Shown: positions 5,855 to 10,741 of the stretch, one piece after another
Position numbering within the stretch: position 1 is the first letter of the stretch
Layout: each line of letters opens with the position of its first letter
Origin: Aurantimonadaceae bacterium
GTDB lineage: Bacteria > Pseudomonadota > Alphaproteobacteria > Rhizobiales > Rhizobiaceae
Direction: 5' to 3'
Assembly: GCA_003232595.1 (NCBI GenBank)
Contig: QIIJ01000041.1
Location: 1-10,741, forward strand
DNA: 10,741 nucleotides
The notes under the pieces: generated by a model
The model's database searches: none
Told to the model about the DNA's origin: nothing
The model's input: only the letters and a program-made list of their open reading frames with translations
Position numbers and translations under genes: made by a program

Positions 5855-7910
5855 TCATATTCCTTCCAAGTCGGATCAGCACATCTGCAGCAATGGCGGC
5901 TTTGTCAGTGACAATAAGCGGATTGACATCAAGTTCAATCAGGCGGTCACAATGGTCAAGGGCAAAGGATTGAATGTTCAGGATTGTTTCGACAGCGGCG
6001 TTGATATCAGCCTTTGGTCGCCCGCGAAACCCGTCGAAAAAAACAGCGCTTTTCAATTTGCGTAAAGCCCGCTCAGCATCATGCCAGTTGATGGGAAGCA
6101 GCAAAATCTGGCTGTCCCTGAAAACCTCAACCATGGTGCCGCCGGTTGCAAGGGTCATGACCAGCCCCGTTTGAGGGTCTCTTACAAGACCAACAAGCAA
6201 TTCCATAACCGGGTTTTGCACCATGGCCTCGACATAAATATGATCGACGAGAAGGCGAAGCTCCCTGGCCGCGTCTTCAACCACCTGTTGATTGTGCAGA
6301 TTGAGCCTGACTGCGTTTTGCTCACTCTTGTGGGCAATCCCGAGTGCCTTAAGCACAATAGGGTACCCGATGGTTTCTGTCAGTTCGGCAGCTTCTTGCG
6401 GGTCAGATACTCTTTTGCCCTGAGGGATGGTCACACCGTAACGAGATAACAGGTTCTTGCCATGATCCTCATCAAGCACCTGCTGTGGCAAATCATCAAC
6501 CGGCAGACAATGAGTCACCGGCGTGAATTCCACACTTTGCCACGCCTCACCGATTTGCGCTGCCGCTTCGATCGCATCAAGCGCCTCACCAATGCCGGAT
6601 AATGGTGCAATTCCCCTTTTGATCAATGCATCGGCCTGCGCTTCGCTGATATTTTCATGCAAGGTGGCGATGACGCACGATTTTGCAGCGGTCTTTGCCG
6701 AAGCGGCTTCAAGCGCATCTAGGGTCACCTGCCAGTCATCGCCGCTGCATCTGTCAGACCGTGGAAAATCCAAAATCAGGCAATTGAGATCGAACCCGGC
6801 ACTCATCATGGCGGTAAATGTTGTTTCCAGTCCCGCGCGGTCTGCCCAAATGTAAGTGTGATAATCGAGCGGGTTTGCAACTGTTACCATTGGGCCGAGT
6901 GCATGTTCAACGGGAAGTTTTTCTTCCCGCGACATTTCTCGAAAATACACCTTGCGCCCTGCAGACGCATCGGCAATCAGCCCGGCCTCGCCGCCCGAGC
7001 AACTCATTGAAGACAGGGAATAACCCTCAAGCGGTCCGCAAACATGCAGCAGTTTTAACGTTTCGAGCAATGAAGGAAGCGAATGGACACGTGCAATACC
7101 AATGCGTTTCAAAAAAGCATCCGCCACCTCATCTTTGCCGGACAGGGACGCGGTGTGAGTGAAGGCTGCTTTTTGGGCCTGCTCGCTACGGCCGATTTTC
7201 ATGGCTACAACGGGTTTGTTCAACGCCCTTGCCTTTTTGGCAACTGCCTCAATACCTTCGATGGAATCAAATCCTTCTATATGCAGCCCAAGTGCTGTGA
7301 CCCGTGGATCGTCGAGCAGACCAAGTGCCAGGTCTGACAGTCCTGTCTGCGCCTGATTGCCCGCAGTCAGAACATAAGCCAGGGGCAGGGCCCTTTGCTG
7401 CATGGTCAGATTGACCGCAATATTGGAGGATTGAGCAATGATTGCGACGCCTTTTTGACCATCTTCCAGTTTCACCCCGCCATGCTGGTCCGGCCAAAGG
7501 GCAATACCATCGAGATAATTCAGCAGACCATAACAATTAGGGCCGACAACAGGCATATCACCGGCGGCCTCTACAAGTGCCTGTTGCAGATTTTGTCCTG
7601 TCTCATCTGTCTCACCAAAGCCGGAAGCATAACAAATCGCACCACCTGCGCCGACACCGGCAAGCGCCTTGACTATTTCAACGGTGCGTTGCCGGTTGAC
7701 GGCGACATAGGCCGCATCGGGTATCCCGGGAAGCTCTTCAACCGAGCGATAGGCTTTCAAACCGCAAATTTGCTTCTTGGCGGGATGTACGGGCCAGATT
7801 TTACCTTTAAATCCCAGGGCAAGCGCCTGTGTCGCCACAGCCTCAGCCTCCCTGCCGCCGAAGACGGCAATGGATTTCGGATTGAGCAGGGCGGCAAGTG
7901 AGCGTGTCAT
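5847..7910 (-). CDS. ADP-forming-type acyl-CoA synthetase (acetate--CoA ligase family protein)
   Basis: A 687-residue fused alpha-beta NDP-forming acyl-CoA synthetase, expected to make an acyl-CoA from an acid, CoA and ATP via a phosphohistidine. Domain order: CoA-binding Rossmann domain (about 8-105, from NPKSIAVFGG), two succinyl-CoA-ligase-like domains (about 125-440) and a C-terminal ATP-grasp domain (about 474-687). Key motifs are GPNCYG, the FTHTASLSG segment with His252 at the usual phosphohistidine position, GYPIVLKA (516-523), HKSE (527-530), ATGGTMVEVFRDS (588-600) and ELDVNPLIV (660-668). The ATG at 7910 begins one base after the acyl-CoA dehydrogenase stop. An earlier in-frame start at 8018 would lie wholly inside that gene and adds no family sequence. 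The substrate is not readable; context suggests gamma-butyrobetaine, crotonobetaine or carnitine, doing the job of the AMP-forming CaiC. Confidence 0.88.
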   Translation of the reverse strand: MTRSLAALLNPKSIAVFGGREAEAVATQALALGFKGKIWPVHPAKKQICGLKAYRSVEELPGIPDAAYVAVNRQRTVEIVKALAGVGAGGAICYASGFGETDETGQNLQQALVEAAGDMPVVGPNCYGLLNYLDGIALWPDQHGGVKLEDGQKGVAIIAQSSNIAVNLTMQQRALPLAYVLTAGNQAQTGLSDLALGLLDDPRVTALGLHIEGFDSIEGIEAVAKKARALNKPVVAMKIGRSEQAQKAAFTHTASLSGKDEVADAFLKRIGIARVHSLPSLLETLKLLHVCGPLEGYSLSSMSCSGGEAGLIADASAGRKVYFREMSREEKLPVEHALGPMVTVANPLDYHTYIWADRAGLETTFTAMMSAGFDLNCLILDFPRSDRCSGDDWQVTLDALEAASAKTAAKSCVIATLHENISEAQADALIKRGIAPLSGIGEALDAIEAAAQIGEAWQSVEFTPVTHCLPVDDLPQQVLDEDHGKNLLSRYGVTIPQGKRVSDPQEAAELTETIGYPIVLKALGIAHKSEQNAVRLNLHNQQVVEDAARELRLLVDHIYVEAMVQNPVMELLVGLVRDPQTGLVMTLATGGTMVEVFRDSQILLLPINWHDAERALRKLKSAVFFDGFRGRPKADINAAVETILNIQSFALDHCDRLIELDVNPLIVTDKAAIAADVLIRLGRNMNE

Positions 7911-7911
7911 T

Positions 7912-9075
7912 TCAGCAACCGAGCGGGCGCAAAAGTTCACGCGAAATGATATGGCGCTGAATTTCAGAAGTACCGTCCCAGATGCGCTCCACCCTTGCAT
8001 CACGCCAGAAACGCGCAAGCGGCAGATCGTCCATCAGCCCCATGCCGCCAAACACCTGAATGGCTTCGTCTGTAACCATCGCCAACATTTCCGTTGCGTG
8101 CACCTTGGCGCTGGCAATTTCCCGATTTGCAGGCAGCGACTGATCAAGCCGCCAGGCAGCTGCAAGCGTCAACCAGTCTGCCGCGTCAATATCTGTAATC
8201 ATATCTGCAAGTTTGAACGACACGCCCTGAAAGCGGCCGATCTTTTGGCCAAATTGTTGTCGCTCGGCGGCATAATCAAGGGCCAGATCAAATACCCGCC
8301 TGGCGCGGCCAACACTGTTTGCAGCAACCGTCAACCGCGTCCCGTAAAGCCATTCGTTGGCGATATCAAAGCCGCGATGGACTTCGCCCAGAATTTGCCC
8401 CGCCGATACCCGGCAATCATCAAATGACAATATACAATTCTGATATCCCCGATGGCTGACCGAACTATAGCCGGGAGCGATATCAAAACCGGGTGTTCCG
8501 CGATCAACCAGAAAACAGGTGATCTTCTTTTTCGGCCCCCGCGGGGTCTCCTCCTCGCCGGTTGCCACAAAAACAATGACAAAATCGGCGATATTAGCGT
8601 GGGAAATAAAGTGTTTGGTGCCGTTGATAATCCAGTCGTCGCCATCGCGGCGGGCCGAACATTTCATGCCGCGCACATCAGAGCCCGCATCAGGTTCGGT
8701 CATGGCAAGACAATCAAATTTTTCGCCACGAACAGCAGGAATGAGATAACGCTCGCGCTGTTCTCCTTCGCAGGCCAGCAATATGCCAGAGGGGCGACCA
8801 AAATAGACGCCCAGCGCCATACTGCCGCGGCCAAGCTCCCGTTCAAGCAGGGCAAAATCAAGATGGCTAAGGCCACCACCGCCAACTTCCACCGGCATGT
8901 TTGCAGCATAAAAGCCGAGTTTCAGGCATTTGTTTTTAATCTCCTCGCCCAGCTCAGGCGGCACAATACCAGTGCGCTCGACCTCGTCCTCGTGGGGATA
9001 GAATTCGTGCTCAACAAAACGCCGCACCGTATCGACAATCATCGTCTGTTCACTGGAAAGCCCAAATTCCATCAT
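7912..9075 (-). CDS. Acyl-CoA dehydrogenase, probable gamma-butyrobetainyl-CoA/crotonobetainyl-CoA oxidoreductase
   Basis: A 387-residue flavoprotein of the acyl-CoA dehydrogenase family. Visible parts: helical N-terminal domain from LSSEQTMIVDTVRRF, the flavin/substrate motif LAMTEPDAGSDVRGMKC, WIINGTKHFISHA, the helical C-terminal domain with RQQFGQKIGRFQGVSFKLADM, QVFGGMGLMDDLPLARFWRDARVERIWDGTSEIQR and a short tail. In many relatives the catalytic base is the Glu of Y-E-G-T-x-Q-I-Q-R; here it is Asp367 (WDGTSEIQR). The gene starts ATGATG, overlapping the cdhA stop by four bases (ATGA) behind a GGGAG site; the second ATG is equally possible. Given caiD and cdhA in the operon, the expected step is gamma-butyrobetainyl-CoA to crotonobetainyl-CoA, electrons going to ETF. 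No etf genes are in the window. The family is certain; the substrate is inferred. Confidence 0.85.
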   Translation of the reverse strand: MMEFGLSSEQTMIVDTVRRFVEHEFYPHEDEVERTGIVPPELGEEIKNKCLKLGFYAANMPVEVGGGGLSHLDFALLERELGRGSMALGVYFGRPSGILLACEGEQRERYLIPAVRGEKFDCLAMTEPDAGSDVRGMKCSARRDGDDWIINGTKHFISHANIADFVIVFVATGEEETPRGPKKKITCFLVDRGTPGFDIAPGYSSVSHRGYQNCILSFDDCRVSAGQILGEVHRGFDIANEWLYGTRLTVAANSVGRARRVFDLALDYAAERQQFGQKIGRFQGVSFKLADMITDIDAADWLTLAAAWRLDQSLPANREIASAKVHATEMLAMVTDEAIQVFGGMGLMDDLPLARFWRDARVERIWDGTSEIQRHIISRELLRPLGC

Positions 9076-10070
9076 TGATCTCCCGATGACCTGTTGCGCA
9101 AGGTGCTTTCATAATCTGCAAGCGTTTCGCCCGCGCCCCATTGATTGGCCTTAAGCGCCTTTAAAATGCCCACCAGGTTCCGGTCGCGAATTCGCTCCAG
9201 TTCACCAATCGAATAGCGCCCGGACTGGTCATCCGACTGCATGCTGATCTTGTCCGTCAGTTTGTCATCCAGATCGGGTACATCCATCAATTTTGTCCAC
9301 GGCCATTTCAGACAGGGGCCGAATTGCTCGATAAAATGGCGCATTCCGGCTTCACCTCCGGCAATTCGAAAGGTTTCGAACAGGCCCATCTGGGCCCAAC
9401 GCAAGCCAAAGCCAAAGCGGATGGCGTCATCAATTTCCTCGGTCGTGGCAATATCATCCTTGATCATCCACAAAGCTTCGCGCCACACTGCTTCAAGGAA
9501 ACGGTCGGCAATAAACGCTTCGATTTCCTTGCGCACATGCAAAGGGCGCATGCCTATACTCTTGAATATAGTTTTGGCACGTTCAATAGTCTCCGCGCTG
9601 GTTTTTTTACCGCCAACCAGTTCAACAAGGGGCAACAGATAGACCGGGTTGAACGGGTGCGCCACCAGCAGGCGTTCGGGATACTGTAATTCACATTGCA
9701 AATCGCTTGGCAATATCCCGGAGGTGGATGAGGCGATCAATGTATGTTGGTCAGTATCAGACTCAATTTCCCGATAAACAGAACGCTTGAGTTCAAGTCG
9801 TTCAGGAACAGCCTCAATAACAAGGGAGGCGTTTTTTACCGCATCTGCAATTGTGTTGCAAAACGTGAGGTTGCCATAGTCTGGTCTCGGCGCATCAATC
9901 AGGCTGTTGGCTGCAAGGCTGGCATTTTCCAGAATTGCGTTGATTTTCTGCCTTGCATCCTTTGCAGGATCAAACACATGAACATCAATCCCGTTTTGCA
10001 GCAGTCGCGCAATCCAGCCGCCGCCTATTACACCGCCACCAATAACTGCGGCGATTTTGATTTGTGCCAT
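9072..10070 (-). CDS. cdhA: L-carnitine 3-dehydrogenase (3-hydroxyacyl-CoA dehydrogenase family)
   Basis: Oxidises L-carnitine to 3-dehydrocarnitine with NAD+. It has the two-domain 3-hydroxyacyl-CoA dehydrogenase plan without CoA-thioester machinery partners: Rossmann motif AVIGGGVIGGGWIARLLQNG (8-27), acidic residue at the end of strand 2 (VFDPAKD), EAVPERLELK (86-95), SSTSGI, and the catalytic pair region VAHPFNPVYLLPLVELVGG with His138 and Glu150. The C-terminal domain has FIADRFLEAVWREALWMIKDDIATTEEIDDAIRFGFGLRWAQMG, which is characteristic of carnitine dehydrogenases. Start taken as ATG 10070, two bases after the cdhC stop with GGGG/GAAG upstream; a TTG at 10076 is in frame but less likely. 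332 residues, a little over the usual 320. Direct neighbour of cdhC, as in the Pseudomonas carnitine operon. Confidence 0.9.
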   Translation of the reverse strand: MAQIKIAAVIGGGVIGGGWIARLLQNGIDVHVFDPAKDARQKINAILENASLAANSLIDAPRPDYGNLTFCNTIADAVKNASLVIEAVPERLELKRSVYREIESDTDQHTLIASSTSGILPSDLQCELQYPERLLVAHPFNPVYLLPLVELVGGKKTSAETIERAKTIFKSIGMRPLHVRKEIEAFIADRFLEAVWREALWMIKDDIATTEEIDDAIRFGFGLRWAQMGLFETFRIAGGEAGMRHFIEQFGPCLKWPWTKLMDVPDLDDKLTDKISMQSDDQSGRYSIGELERIRDRNLVGILKALKANQWGAGETLADYESTLRNRSSGDQ

Positions 10071-10072
10071 CT

Positions 10073-10741
10073 TCAACCCCAGCGCTTTTGCAATTTCAGT
10101 TTCTCGCGCACCTGTTGCGGCGACATTATTGTGTAGCCCATGGAGGAGGCGATTGTTACCGCCCGCCTGACCAGATCGCCATTGCTTGCAAGCACGCCTT
10201 TTTCAAGCCAGATATTGTCCTCAAGCCCGACCCGCAAGTGCCACATATGGAAGCTGGTTGCGACCAATGGAAAAGGCCGAAAAAATCCACTCATCGGGCA
10301 GGTTTTGTACCAGCGCATTCAATGTTGCCACATCATCGGGCGCGCCCCAGGGGATACCCATGCAAAGCTGAATTACAACCGGATCGTCAATCAGGCCCTT
10401 GTTTTTAAGCCATTTGGCAAGCACCAGATGGCCGGTGTCAAACACTTCGATTTCCGGGCGTACTCCCAGTTGCTGAATCTGTCGGGCCATTTCCACCAGC
10501 ATTGCCGGTGTATTGGTCATGACATACTCGCCCTCACCGAAATTCATGGTGCCGCAATCAAGGGTGCAGATTTCGGGCAAAAGTTTTGCCACATGGGCAA
10601 GACGCTCTGTTGCACCGGCCATATCGGTTCCTGCAGGATCCGGTGGCAGCGGGTTTTCGGGTGATCCCAATGTCAGATCACCGCCCATGCCGGCGGTCAG
10701 GTTAAGCACCATGTCTACATTACTTTTAGCAATAAGTTCAA
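10073..10741 (-). pseudogene. cdhC: Dehydrocarnitine cleavage enzyme CdhC (BKACE/DUF849), partial and frameshifted
   Basis: BKACE enzymes are zinc-dependent and condense a beta-keto acid with acetyl-CoA; the carnitine type turns 3-dehydrocarnitine into betainyl-CoA and acetoacetate. The first frame is open from the window edge to a stop at 10221 and reads VDMVLNLTAGMGGDL, PEICTLDCGTMNFGEGEYV, EIEVFDTGHL, IQLCMGIPWGAPDD and FSAFSIGRNQLPYVALA. It then leaves frame and ends GRA-stop. The matching C-terminus, RVGLEDNIWLEKGVLASNGD onward to KLQKRWG, is in another frame from about 10233 down to 10073. Relatives have roughly seven more residues, of the type VLAGGNV, between the two parts, so bases are missing rather than merely shifted. 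The deletion sits beside the conserved R-V-G-L-E-D active-site strand, so the product should be inactive unless this is a sequencing or assembly error. The N-terminal third, with the metal-binding residues, lies outside the window. Confidence 0.82.

Noticed and set aside
7911..8018. An upstream start giving the acyl-CoA synthetase 36 more residues
   Set aside because: It lies wholly within the acyl-CoA dehydrogenase gene. The CoA-binding domain starts right after the ATG at 7910, one base from the upstream stop.
7777..9078. Long plus-strand reading frames (216 and 208 codons) opposite the acyl-CoA dehydrogenase and synthetase
   Set aside because: Antisense shadows of well-supported genes. 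The translations are rich in Cys, His and Arg with no family motif.
10073..10712. Two separate genes, or a programmed frameshift, at the cdhC locus
   Set aside because: The two frames are consecutive pieces of one BKACE protein. Residues are missing at the join and there is no slippery site with the full sequence preserved, so a deletion fits better than recoding.

Overview
The window looks like the chromosome of an alphaproteobacterium, probably of the Hyphomicrobiales (rhizobia-like) group. The main clue is a cluster typical of that class: cobT diverging from cobS, a DUF1289 gene and a TIGR02281-type membrane aspartic protease. Base composition is moderate in GC, except for an AT-rich stretch at about 206-360. 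Almost everything is coding, and no rRNA, tRNA, CRISPR array or insertion sequence was seen.

Layout. (1) 1-205, minus strand: the first 68 codons of a tyrosine recombinase (phage-type integrase) that runs off the left edge. (2) 206-343: a short AT-rich spacer with five same-direction copies of a TCCGTACA-type 8-mer. (3) 344-1285, plus: dusA, starting at a TTG directly beside the spacer. An integrase pointing away from the 5' end of dusA is the known arrangement of genomic islands and prophages that integrate into dusA, so the left edge is probably one end of such an element. (4) 1334-2161, plus: a TauE/SafE-family membrane permease. (5) 3925 down to 2158, minus: cobS, DUF1289 protein, membrane aspartic protease, tightly coupled. 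(6) 4049-5071, plus: cobT. CobS and CobT are the enzymes that build and attach the lower nucleotide loop of cobalamin. (7) 10741 down to 5072, minus: a five-gene operon with overlaps or gaps of at most two bases, in the order BKACE-type dehydrocarnitine cleavage enzyme (cdhC, partial and broken), carnitine 3-dehydrogenase (cdhA), acyl-CoA dehydrogenase, ADP-forming-type acyl-CoA synthetase, and crotonobetainyl-CoA hydratase (caiD-like).

How the genes fit together. The operon reads as a CoA-linked route for trimethylammonium acids. The ligase would activate gamma-butyrobetaine (or crotonobetaine). The acyl-CoA dehydrogenase would give crotonobetainyl-CoA, and CaiD would hydrate it to carnitinyl-CoA. 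After CoA is released, CdhA oxidises carnitine to 3-dehydrocarnitine, and CdhC cleaves that with acetyl-CoA to betainyl-CoA and acetoacetate. The family assignments come from recognised motifs. The substrate of the ligase and dehydrogenase is inferred from context.

Most notable points: the cdhC gene carries an apparent small deletion plus frameshift just before its conserved RVGLED motif; the acyl-CoA dehydrogenase has Asp where the catalytic Glu of many relatives lies; and the integrase-dusA junction has phased repeats that look like integrase arm sites.
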